Below are positions 51,792 to 62,899 of a stretch of DNA of 64,000 nucleotides, in pieces. Source of the DNA: Arachis hypogaea (lineage: Eukaryota > Streptophyta > Magnoliopsida > Fabales > Fabaceae); assembly GCF_003086295.3 (NCBI RefSeq), contig NC_092039.1:68157649-68221648 (forward strand), written 5' to 3'. Position numbers and translations under genes: made by a program. Positions within the stretch are counted from its first letter, which is position 1. Each line of letters opens with the position of its first letter. A model generated the notes under the pieces. That model made no database searches, was not told the DNA's origin, and was given only the letters and a program-made list of their open reading frames with translations.

Positions 51792-53590
51792 TGGTGGACG
51801 AAATTGTGATCACTGTTCTTTAGGTTGTATGAAATTATTATTGTGGCACCAGTTGTTATCACAACTCCGTTCAACTGACCAGCAAGTGTACTGGGTCGTC
51901 CAAGTAATAAACCTTACGTGAGTAAGGGTCGATCCCACAGAGATTGTTGGTATGAAGCAAGCTATGGTCACCTTGCAAATCTCAGTTAGGCAGATTAAAA
52001 TGGTTTATGGGTTTTCGAAAATAGAAATAAGAGAATAGATTATAAAAAGGATAGAAGACTTATGCAGATTCATTGGTGAGAATTTCAGATAAGCGAATGG
52101 AGATGCTGTATGGCTCAAGGACGCCTGCTCTCCTACTGCTTCTACTCAATCCTTCTTACTCCTTTCCATGGCAAGCTTTGTATAGGGGTTCACCATCAGC
52201 TGTGGCTACTTTCAATCCTCTCGAGAAAATGATCCTATGCGGCTGTCACTCGCACGGCTAATCGTCTGGAGGCATCACCCATGGTTGATGGCTACATCCC
52301 ATCCTCGCAGTGAAAACTAATGCTCACGCACTCTGTCACAGTACGGCTAATCACCGGTTGGTTCCCGCTCCTACTGGAATAGAATCCCTTGATTCTTTTG
52401 CGTCTGTCACTAACGCCCAGCACTTGCAAGTTTGAAGCACGTCACAGTCATTCATTACCGGAATCCTACTCGGAATACCACAGACAAGGTTAGACTTTCC
52501 GGATTCCCAGGATCCTATTCGGAATACCACAGACAAGGTGAGACTTTCCGGATCCTCATAAATGCCGTCATCTATCTAGCTTATACCACGAAGATTCTGT
52601 TGGGGAATCTAAGAGATACGCATTCAAGCTCTGTTGCATGTAGAACGGAAGTGGTTGTCAATCACGCGCGTTCATAAGTGAGAATGATAATGAGGGTTAC
52701 TTATCATCACATTCATCATGTTCTTGGGTACGAATGAATATCTTGGAATAAGAATAAGAGAGATTTGAATAAAAGAAAATAGAACTTCATTAATACTTGA
52801 GGTACAGCAGAGCTCCACACCCTTAATCTATGGTGTGCAGAAACTCCACCGTTGAAAATACATAAGTAAAGGGTTCAGGCATGGCCGAATGGCCAGCCCC
52901 TTGAAACGTGATCAATGATCTCCTAGGATGAAGAATAAAACAAAACTGAGACCAAAGATGTCTAATACAATAGATAAATGTCCTATATATACTAGACTAG
53001 CTCCTAGGGTTTACATGAGTAAGTAATTGATGCATAAATTCACTTCCGGGGCCCACTTGGTGTATGCTTGGGCTGAGCTTGATTAATCCACGAGCTGAGG
53101 CATCTCTTGGAGTTGAACTCTGAGTTATGACGTGTTTTGGGCGTTCAACTCCGGATCATGACGTTTTTCTGGCATTTAACTCCAGAAAGCAGCGTGTACT
53201 TGGCGTTCAACGCCAAGTTACGTCGTCAATCTTCGAATAAAGTATGGACTATTATCTATTGCTGGAAAGCCCTGGATGTCTACTTTCCAACGCCGTTGAG
53301 AGCGCGCCAATTGGAGTTCTGTAGCTCCAGAAAATCCATTTCGAGTGCAGGGAGGTCAGATTCCAACAGCATCAGCAGTCCTTTTGTCAGCCTTCTTCAG
53401 AGTTTTGCTCAATTCCCTCAATTTCAGTCAGAATTTACCTGAAATCACAGAAAAACACACAAACTCATAGTAAAGTCCAGAAATGTGAATTTAACATCAA
53501 AACTAATGAAAACATCCCTAAAAGTAGCTCAAACTTACTAAAAACTATCTAAAAACAATGCCAAAAAGCGTATAAATTATCCGCTCATCA
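51792..53590 (-). repeat. 5' LTR of element E (1799 bp)
   Basis: Same length and ends as 43959-45757. The four phased palindromes are near 53105-53220. It is followed by the target-site copy GCATG. Confidence 0.95.
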
Positions 53591-53595
53591 GCATG

Positions 53596-56003
53596 TGATG
53601 ACCTTCTAATTCACACCCCATTCAAAAATTAGTGAATTAGTTCTTTTGGCATGCGCACCAAAATTATCGCCAAGTAATAACCCACAGTGGAGTGGGATCG
53701 TATCCATAGAGATTGGCAAATTCAAGCAATTTTAATTGGTTGATGAATTAGTCAAGCGGATCAATAAGATTGTGAAGTGCAGAATTGTAAATGACATAAA
53801 TGTAAATGACTAAAATATAAAGAAAAGCAATAAAGTACAGAAATGGAAATTGCAGAATGTAAAGTGCTGAATCATAAATGACTTGAATGTAAATGGGAGT
53901 GGGGAATTGCTGAATGTAAAAATTAAGCTGTAAAGAAATGGATAGATAAGAATGGGAAAATTCATTGAGATTGGGAGATGTTGTCTCTTGGATCAAATCT
54001 AGCTTATATCCTCTTCAATCATGCAACTCATTGACCTCTTGGCAATCATGATTGATTGAGCCCCAATCCCTTGGTGACTCAATCTCTCAGATCTTGATCA
54101 ATAGCCAATTTCTTGGTCTAATTGCTCATGAAGAGAGATATGCTTGGTCCTTGATTATACCACACACCCTTATAGGTCCAGGTAGAGGGAGGATTATATG
54201 TCACGTATCCAAACACCAAAACCCAGATTCTACTCAAGTGTGAGAAGGGATTTCAAGCATGGTTTCATGTTTCCTTTCCCAAGGTTCTCATGAAACCCAA
54301 TTGCATTCAATCTCTTTTCCAAGATAATTGAACACTAAGCATTAAGAACGAAATTCCTTCTAGCAAATCAAAGAGAAGATGAAGAGAAGAAGAATTTCAC
54401 TATTATCAATCCATCAAGTACAACAGAGCTCCCTCTCTCAATGAGAGGGAAGTTAGCTACTCATAGCTCAAAAAGTACTCAAAAGTGAAGTGTAAAAGTG
54501 GATCAAAAATTGACTGCTTAACCCCTCTTCAATACTCCTTGGGGGTATTTATACTACTCCTAGTAAACTAAAAGAATTACAAAAGTGAAAAGGGAAAATT
54601 ACATTTTGGAGGGAAAAGAAAACACTCAATAAGCGTGACTTCTCAGCTGGCGTGTCACGTGCCCTTCATTTCTAGCTTGGCGTGCTACACCCAATCCTTT
54701 AAATGGCACGCTCGTCCCTTTGTCAACCTTGGCGTGCCACACCTTCGAACTCAAGTGGCACGCCATAGTGGAATTCTAGTGTTAGCGTGCCACGCCTTCA
54801 AACTCAAGTGGCACGCCCTTTGCCTTTTTCCACTTTTCTTTGCCTCTGGAAACTTGAACTTGCGTGGCACGCCCAGGGTCTGGCATGCCACGCCCTTGCT
54901 GTGTGCTTGGCTAAGCTCCTCTAGAAAGTTGCACTAGCGTGGCACGCCCAGGGTCTGGCGTGCCACGCCCCTTTGTGAATGAGTGGTTCCTCTGTTTGGC
55001 GTGCCACGCCACGAACTCATGTGGCACACCCCAATGCTTCTTTGACCTCTGAATGATACTGGCATGCCACGCCTGGTTGCTCAAGTGGCACGCCTAAGTG
55101 AAGAATGGTGAATGGCGTGCCACGCCTTCGATACCAAGTGGCACGTCCCATGTGATTGGCTTCCTTCATCCTTTCTGGAAACTTGTACCAGCATGCCACA
55201 CCCATAATCTTGCCTTGATTCCAGTGGTTGACGTGCCACGCCTCAGCTTCAAGTGGCACGCCATAGTGAGATGCTTGGGTTGGCGTGCCACGCCTTCGAC
55301 TTCAAGTGGCACGCCCAGTCTTTAGTAGCCTTCAGCTCCTTCTCTGGATTATTGTACCAGCGTGCCACGCCATGCTGCTCAAGTGGCACGCCCATGCATT
55401 TGTGCACTCTTCAAGCTTGGCATGTCATGCCTGGGTTCTCAAGTGGCACGCCCAAGTGACTTCTTGGAACTGGCGTGCCACGCCTTCGACACCAAGTGGC
55501 ACGCCATAGTGGAGGTTCTTCTTGAGATGGTGAGTTAGTGTGCCACGCCCCTTTGCTCAAGTGGCACACCCATAGTAGTTGATGGGTCAAGCGTGCCACA
55601 CCCAACCTGGCGTGCCACGCCCCTTTTGTGTCCTCCACTTTGCTCTCTGGAATTTTGTACTAGCGTGCCACGCCCAGTCCCTGGCGTGCCACGTCCATAT
55701 GCATGCTTGGACTTCTTATCTGGACTTTAGTAGTGGCGTGCCACGCCTAGCCCCTGGCGTGCCACGCCAGTGCATTTTTGTGGCATTTGCTCCAAGTGGC
55801 ATGCCAGTTTCACACGCCTAGCTTCTTGTTTATCTTCTACCCATTTTTGATGCCTTTTTTCCTGAAATTCAGCACAACTCATCTCAAAGTAGTGTACTAT
55901 AATATTCATCAAATAATGCATGAATTGTACTGATCAAATGAGATTTATGCTCTTTTATGGTCTTCTTTATGCAAGAAAGAAGGGTAGATGATGCAAGTCA
56001 TCA
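53596..56003 (-). mobile_element. Solo LTR D1 (2408 bp)
   Basis: Ends TGATGACC and GTCATCA, flanked by GCATG at 53591-53595 and 56004-56008. Same family as D2. The motif near 53694 (gggatcgtatccatagagatt) shows minus orientation. From 54640 to 55800 there are dozens of GGCGTGCCACGCC palindromes alternating with AAGTGGCACGCC half copies. The many reading frames there are by-products of this repeat. Confidence 0.92.
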
Positions 56004-56008
56004 GCATG

Positions 56009-56229
56009 CGGAAAAAAATGAAAAATAAAAAGTAGAAAAGGCCAATAGCTCTTTAAACCAAAAGGCAAGAGCAAAAAACCAATAACCCTTTAAACCAAAA
56101 GGCAAGGGTAAAAGAATTCAGGGCTTTGAACATCAATGGTTAGGAGGGCCCACAAGGAATAAAATTCTGGCCTAAGCGGCTCAACCAAATTGTCCCTAAC
56201 CACCTGCTTCTGGTGTGAAGGTGTCAAGT
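56009..56229 (+). mobile_element. Element F, second piece
   Basis: It matches the reverse complement of 46200-46380 in element E (gcctaagcggct, gtccctaacca), so it continues the A-type 3' internal region broken at 43958. It ends near aagtga at 56230, where J begins. Confidence 0.65.
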
Positions 56230-59200
56230 GATGTTCCGAGGGTTACCTGAAACTGGAGGTCGATCTTGGACGAGATCTTCTGTACTAGTCGGTGCTAACG
56301 TGTCCGACTGGTGGAAGATGGCCGGAGCTGTCGTGTCTGAATTGTTGGACTGACTGCACTGCTGATCCCATGTCACCGAAGGGTGAGGGGTACCTGCAAG
56401 GGACTCCGATGCTTAAGTTAGCAAGGGTATTAAACAGGTATTGAGTAGAATCAGAGTATGAGTTATACCTGGGTGCTCCAGTGTATTTATAATGGCGTAG
56501 AGTGACCTTCTTTAGATAAGATAAGTAAGTTATCTTTATCTTATCTTATCTTATCTTTTGGGTGGGGTCAGCTTATCTTCAAGGGAACCGCCCTTCTCTC
56601 CGTAGGCTTGAGCTGCCTTTGGATTTGGGGCCTGCTCCTCTATTTGGACCCTTCTTTGGGCTTTCTTGTGACTTGGCCGAGCTCTTTAAGGAGAGGTCGG
56701 GATTATCCTGACCTGAACAGGTCGGTCGCTTTGTCTTGTCGAACATCCCGGGTCGGACAACTCGACCCAGGGTATGAACAGTGCCCCTGCTTGAGCTCGG
56801 TCTTTTTTGTTGAGGTCGAGTCCTGGACTTCGGTCCTTCTTTGGTGATGCCGAACTCAAGCATTTTGTCGATTCCTTTGTAGCATCTTTTGAATGTAGAA
56901 CGTTTCATCTGTAAGTGCACGCTTTTATATCAGCGCTTTTTTTGGGAACGTGTGAGGGTTTAACTCTTAGCATTAATTACCCGTTTCTTTTTTGTTTTTA
57001 ATTTTGAAAACTTAGAAACGGTTTCTCTTCTTTTTGCTTTCCTTGTAACCTCTTCGCAACTTCTTTCTCTGCTCTCTTCGCTCTCTGTCTTTCACTTGTG
57101 CTTTTGCTTCCTTGCGTTGCGGCATCGCTTGGCGATTTTCGGGGCAACTTTCATTCTTGCACCTCCGTTTTTCTTTTCTTGAAGCTTCTTTCGTCTCCAG
57201 GTTAGTCCCATTTCGTGCTTTTTCTTTGTTTTTGGATTTGTGATGAGGTTTTGACTTTGATCCTCCCTTTTTGAGAAAGTTTGGATCTTTCTATTTCCAT
57301 TGTGCCCTAGATTTGTTGAAATGTGCTTCCTGGGAATTTCTCCATCTTCTGCATGATCCTTTTTGCTTTTGCTTGATGCTTTTTAGGGCTTTGCATGTTC
57401 TTTGTTGTTTCTATTCTGATACTGCTGTCCGTGTCTGTTCCTCGTTTTATCTGTTGCTTTTGTCTGCTCTTGAAAAAGGTTGCATCTTTGATGGTTTCTG
57501 CTTGGCGTGTTTGATGTTTGGGGATGGTTTTTGCTGGTTTAGACTGTAAGGCAATGTTTTTGATGACTTTTTTACTTTGATGAAAATGCTTGCTGTTTGA
57601 AGTCTTCTTTTCTTGTTTTGAGAGGTGCTGGAATGCGAGAAGGAGATTTTTCCTAGAACCCTTGCTTTATTATTGCCTCCAAAGGATGCCCCAGGACTTT
57701 GGTTTGAGTCTTGGGGTTTTCCTTTTTTGTGTGTTCGCCTGTGTCGTGTTGAGTTGTTTTCTTCCTTGTCCGAGATGTTTTTAGTAACCCCATCTTCTTC
57801 TCTTACTTGTAGGATTAGTTGGCCTCATGTCTTCTCGCAATAACATTGTAGAGATGTCTTCCAGAGTTCTCGAGGGGATGTCCAATTGGCTGGACTCCCT
57901 TGTTTTGTTATGTGTCTCTGTTGTGGATGCTGAATTTTGCACAGAGCTGAGGATGCGCCATAGGATTTGTGGTAACAGTGCCCGTGAGGAGGATTACGAG
58001 CTTGTTGCTCCTGATTCTGATGAGAGAGTTTGTTTTCCGACTTCCATTGAGAGGGAGCGTCCCTTCTTCTATGCCTATGAATACTTCTTCAGTCAGTTGA
58101 ACGTTATTTTTCCTTTTACTGCTTTTGAGACCGACCTGTTGTGGTCGTTTAATATTGCCCCATCCCAGCTTCACCCAAATTCCTGGGGTTTCATTAAAAT
58201 TTTTTAGCTTCTCTACCGAGAATTAGATGTAACACCCTCTCAGACTCTTTTCCTTTATTTGTTTGTTTCTGCCAAACCGTTTCTTTCAGGTCCGCCCAGG
58301 GCCATAAAGCTTTTGCTATGTATGATGAGTCCTTTAAGGACTTCAAGAATTACTTCTTTAAGGTTCGTGCTGTCGAGGGGGCTCGCCCTTTTTCTTGATG
58401 AAAATGATGAGCCTTCTTTCCCTCTAGAGTGGCAGAGGGATGTGAGAGTATCTCGCTATACCTGGGAGATGCTTGATGATGTGGAGCGTGCCTTTGTTGT
58501 TGTTCTTGAGGATCTATGGGGGGCACCACCCCATCTTGATATAAAAAGGTTTTTGAATGACCCGTCCTTGGTTCGGGCCGTTTTGGGTACTTGTCTGACT
58601 TGTTTTTACACTTGTTTCTTAATTTTTTCTTCCTCTTATTATGACAGTAACTCTTTGCTGTGGCTGATTCTGTATGCCCCGGATTTTGATGCTATCGAGT
58701 TTGTTGACCAGCAAATTGCCCCCTTTGGTGGGCTTTCTATGGATGACATGTCTCTTCTTCAGCATCTGGATTTTATCACCAAAAGTAGTGTGAAAATGGC
58801 TCATATGGGTGCGGCTATTTTCCGAACAGTTCAGGGGATCCCGATTCATGCCACAAAATCCTTCATGGAGGAGGCCAAATCAGAATTTGATCGGATCAAG
58901 GGTCTGAAGGATGAGTTTGAGGTGAAGTTGGCGAAGGTAGAGAAGGAGCTGGAGGGTGAGAAGGCCAGCTCTATTGCCTTGGCAGCTTCTTTGAAGTTGG
59001 CTGAGGACATGGCACTGAAGCACAAGAATAGCTATGTCTCAGCTTATAGGGAATTAATGCATCTCCGGGATAATTTGGAAACTGCTCGGGTTAATTATGC
59101 CGAGCTTTAGGGTCACCTTGTGGGCAGCGTAACTGCCACCTCCGAGAACCTGATGGAGCAGTTCCGGATTGTTGCTCCTGATGCCGATTTGACTCTCGTC

Positions 59201-59793
59201 AGCCTAGACAATGTTGTGAGGGATGGTAAGATTGTCCCTGATGACCAGGATGATGATGATGCTGACCCTCCCCTAGTGCCTTCTCTTAAAGTGTCGACCT
59301 CCTTGGTTCCTCCCGTTACGTCTGATCCGGATTGCCAGATTCTGAACCGAGATGATGGAACTGTAGATGCTATGCCAATTCAGACTTGCCCTCCTTCTCC
59401 CCGTACTGATGCTGCCGGGAAGGCTCCAGATCTTGGTTGACCTCCTTTTTTAAGTATTTGTGTAAATAGCCCGGTTTGTGGGCTTTGAACTCTTTTTTGT
59501 AAATGATGCTTTGTTGACTATTGATACTCCAGTTGCTATTTTTAGCAACTTTATTTTGAAAAACAAAATGATTTCTCTGGCTCTTGGGGTTGGCTTCAAG
59601 CGGCCTGTTGAGTCTTTGTTTTATGGTAACTGCGATATGCTTGCTTGCAGCTTTCTTTATCATTTACCTAGAATTTTCAGAGTTTTTTTATCCATCCTCT
59701 TTTGATCGCTTTTGTGGTGAGGTCAAGGTCTATCGGGTTGAATTATCTCCCCTCTGTTGGTTGATCTTCTCAATTGATCTTTTTGAGCAACCC
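56230..59793 (+). mobile_element. Element J, retroelement fragment with a PF04195-like gene
   Basis: It starts near TGATGTTCCGAGG inside element F and is cut by element G at 59794, so neither its far end nor a target-site duplication is visible. The first 1.6 kb is LTR/leader-like: a TATA-like tatttataatgg at about 56486, gataa/ttatc repeats (56515-56570), a CT-rich leader, and an apparent 5' intron from ccag/gttagt (about 57199) to ttgtag (57811). No primer-binding site was identified. The gene follows. Confidence 0.5.
57827..59440 (+). pseudogene. Putative gypsy-type transposon protein (PF04195-like), broken
   Basis: The frame opens MSSRNNIVEMSS. The core FPFTAFETDLLWSFNIAPSQ then LHPNSWGF is typical of the 'putative gypsy type transposon' family (PF04195), which is common in legume retroelements and has no proven biochemical function. 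Defects: TAG at 58205-58207 where Gln is expected, frame changes around 58260-58400 (HKAFAMYDESFKDF lies in another frame), and TAG at 59108-59110, again a likely former CAG. Residues after the core form a coiled coil (EEAKSEFDRIKGLKDEF, EVKLAKVEKELEGEKASS), followed by an acidic tail (DDQDDDDADPP). A T-rich stretch at 58587-58647 has GT and AG at its ends and may be a former intron, although its 61 bp would not keep frame. Confidence 0.75.
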
Positions 59794-61430
59794 TGATGAG
59801 CGGATAATTTATATGCTTTTTGGCATTATTTTTAGTAAGTTTTTAGTATGTTTTAGTTAGTTTTTAGTATATTTCTATTAGTTTTTAGTTAAAATTCACT
59901 TTTCTGGACTTTACTATGAGTTTGTGTGTTTTTCTGTGATTTCAAGTATTTTCTGGCTGAAATTGAGGGACCTGAGCAAAAATCTGATTAAGAGGCTGAA
60001 AAGGATTGCAGATCTGTTGGATTCTGACCTCCCTGAACTCGAAGTGGATTTTCTGGAGCTATAGAAGCCCAATTGGCGCGCTCTCAACGGCGTTGGAAAG
60101 TAGACATCATGGGCTTTCCAGCAATGTATAATAGTCCATACTTTGCCCGAGATTTGATGGCCCAAACTGGCGTTCCAAATCAGCTCAAAACTGCCCAGCG
60201 TTAAACGCCGGAACTGGCACAAGAATGGGAGTTAAATGCCCAAACTGGCATAAACGCTGGCGTTTAACTCCAAGAAGAGTCTCTACACGAAAATGCTTCA
60301 ATGCTCAGTCCAAGCACACACCAAGTGGGCCCAGAAGTGGATTTTTATGTCATTTACTCATCTTTGTAAACCCTAGGCTACTAGTTCTCTACAAATAGGA
60401 CCTTTTACTATTGTATTCTCATCTTGGTAGCTATCTTTATTCTTATGCTATCTTAGATCATTAGGAGGCTGGCCATTCGGCCATGCCTAGACCTTGTTCT
60501 TATGTATTTTCAACGGTGGAGTTTCTACACACCATAGATTAAGGTGTGGAGCTCTGCTGTACCTCGAGTATTAATGCAATTACTATTGTTCTTCTATTCA
60601 ATTCAGCTTATTCTTGTTCTAAGATATTCATTTGTAGCCAAGAACATGATGAATGTGATGATTATGTGACACTCATCATCATTCTCACCTATGAACAAGT
60701 GCCTGACAACCACTTCTGTTCTACAAGCAAACAAGGCTTGAATGTTTATCTCTTGGATCCCTTAATCGGAATCTTCGTGGTATAAGCTAGAACTGAAGGC
60801 GGCATTCAAGAGAATCCGGAAGGTCTAAACCTTGTCTGTGGTATTTTGAGTAGGATTCAATGATTGAATAACTGTGACGAGCTTCAAACTCGCGATTGTG
60901 GGGCGTTAGTGACAGACGCAAAAGAATCACTGGATTCTATTCCGACATGATCGAGAACCGACAGCTGAATAGCCGTGCCGTGACAGGGTGCGTTGAACAT
61001 TTTCACTGAGAGGATGGGAGGTAGCCACTGACAACGGTGAAACCCTACATACAGCTTGCCATGGAAAGGAGTAAGAAGGATTGGATGAAGACAGTAGGAA
61101 AGCAGAGAGACGGAAGGGACAAAGCATCTCCATACGCTTATCTGAAATTCTCACCAATGAATTACATAAGTATCTCTATCTTTATCTTTATGTTTTATTC
61201 ATACATCATCCATAACCATTTGAGTTTGCCTGACTAAGATTTACAAGGTGACCATAGCTTGCTTCATACCAACATTCTCCGTGGGATCGACCCTTACTCG
61301 CGTAAGGTTTATTACTTGGACGACCCAGTACACTTGCTGGTTAGTTGTGCGAAGTTGTGATAAATAGTTGAGATTGCAATTGAGCGTACCATGTTGATGG
61401 CGCCATTGATGATCACAATTTCGTGTACCA
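59794..61430 (+). repeat. 5' LTR of element G (1637 bp)
   Basis: TGATGAGCGG to TTTCGTGTACCA. It matches the reverse complement of the A and E LTRs, including gtgggatcgacccttactc near 61281. The palindromes near 60160-60275 are less regular than in the other copies. Confidence 0.93.
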
Positions 61431-61436
61431 AGTTTT

Positions 61437-61453
61437 TGGCGCCGTTGCCGGGG
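61437..61453 (+). other. Primer-binding site of element G, perfect tRNA-Asp match
   Basis: TGGCGCCGTTGCCGGGG, six bases after the LTR. Confidence 0.92.
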
Positions 61454-62899
61454 ATTGTTGAGTTTGGACAACTGACGGTTCATCTTGTTGCTTAGATTAG
61501 GTATTTTTCAGAATTCTTAAGAATGAATTCTAGAGTTTTATGATGATCTGTTGAAGTCTGGCTGGCTGTGAAGCCATGTCTAATTTTATTGGACCGAAGT
61601 TTCAACTTATCATCACAAGAGCTTGTCGATTTCTATCAATCTTGCTGTTGGAGCAATGATCTGCTAAGGCTTGGCTGGCCATTGGCCATGTCTAGTGTTT
61701 TGGACCGGAGCTTTCTTTGAAAGCTTGGCTGGCTATGAAGCCATGTCTAATTCCTGGACCGGAGTCTTAGACTAGCATTGCAATGATTCCTGGGATTCTC
61801 ATTAAGAATTTTGAATCCTTTATTTTACTTTTCCACATAGTTTTCGAAAAATCCAAAAAAAAAATTTACAAAATCATAAAAACCAAAAATATTTTTATGT
61901 TTCTTGTTTGAGTCTAGAGTCTCATGTTAAGTTTGGTGTCCTGCATGCATTGTTATTTGATTTTAGTTGCATTTTGATTATTCCTCATCATTAAAAATCC
62001 AAAAAAAAAATTTTTTTTGTGTCTTTTCAAGTCAATAATACAGAGAATTGAAGATTCAGAACATACTGCAGAGGAATTACACAGAAAAAGCTGGGCGTTC
62101 AAAACGCCCAGTGAAGAAGGCAAACTGGCGTTTAAACGCCAGCCAGGGTGCCTGGTTGGGCGTTTAACGCCCAAAAGGGTAGTGTTTTGGGCGTTAAATG
62201 CCAGAATGTATACCATTCTGGGCGTTTAATGCCAGGATGGCACAAGAGGGAAGATTTTGTTTTTAATGCAAATTTTTTTTAAGTTTTCAAAATTTTTCAA
62301 AATCAAATCTTTTTCAAAATAAATTTCTTTCCATTTTCAAAAATACTTGCTATCAATTAATGATTTGATTCAACATTTCAAGTATGTTGCCTTTTCTGTT
62401 GAGAAAGGTTTAATGTTTGAATCATATCTTTTCTTGTTAGCCAAGTCATTAATTTTCAAATCAAATCTTTTTAAATTGTTTTTCAAATCATATCTTCTCA
62501 ATCAAATCTTTTTAAAACCATAACTTTTCAATCATATCTTTTTAATCACATCTTTTTCAAAATAGTTTTCAATCATATCTTTTTACTTTCTAATTTCAAA
62601 ATCTTTTTCAAAAATCACTTGATTTCTTTTCCACTCTTAGTTTTCGAAAATCAATTAGAGTTTTTCAAAATATTTTTAAAATCCTTTTAATTTATTTTCA
62701 AAAATTTCTTCCCCTCTTTTCACATCCTTCTATTTATGGACTAACACTATTCCTTAATGCACAATTCGAACTCCATCTTTCTTGATAAGTTCGAATTCTT
62801 CTACTTCTTCCTTCTATTTTTCTTTTCCTCTGACACCTCAAGGAATCTCTATACTGTGACATAGAGGATTCCATATTTTCTTGTTCTCTTCTCTTTCAT
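61454..62899 (+). other. Element G leader, non-coding
   Basis: It includes three repeats of a phrase like gcttggctggctatgaagccatgtctaat with ggaccgga (about 61555-61770), one TAAGTTTGGTGT (61928-61939), the palindrome array at 62091-62235, and a T-rich tract of ttttcaaa repeats before gag. Confidence 0.75.
62091..62235. repeat. 31-bp-phased palindrome array, five units (element G leader)
   Basis: Palindromes such as CTGGGCGTTCAAAACGCCCAG and CTGGCGTTTAAACGCCAG, centres near 62101, 62133, 62165, 62196 and 62226. Confidence 0.92.

Larger units (their letters stand above)
43959..53590 (-). mobile_element. Complete non-autonomous gag-protease LTR retrotransposon E (9632 bp)
   Basis: Minus-strand order: 5' LTR 53590-51792, primer-binding site, A-rich leader, gag, protease, palindrome array, hairpin module 1 (about 47216-47184), about 1.4 kb, hairpin module 2 (45795-45758), 3' LTR 45757-43959. 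The LTRs are both 1799 bp and I count about 13 differences by eye, so the insertion is recent. The target-site duplication GCATG is at 43954-43958 and 53591-53595. There is no room for reverse transcriptase or integrase. Gag carries a CAA-to-TAA-type stop. Confidence 0.95.

Noticed and set aside
54640..55800. Repeat-spacer pattern resembling a CRISPR array
   Set aside because: The short repeat is a palindrome with irregular spacing inside a plant solo LTR with a target-site duplication; no cas genes and no prokaryotic context.
54635..55821. Many open frames in solo LTR D1
   Set aside because: All are translations of the GGCGTGCCACGCC repeat in different frames.
59478..59796. Small open frames after the J gene
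   Set aside because: T-rich 3' untranslated sequence of J, no domain and no relation to the upstream frame.
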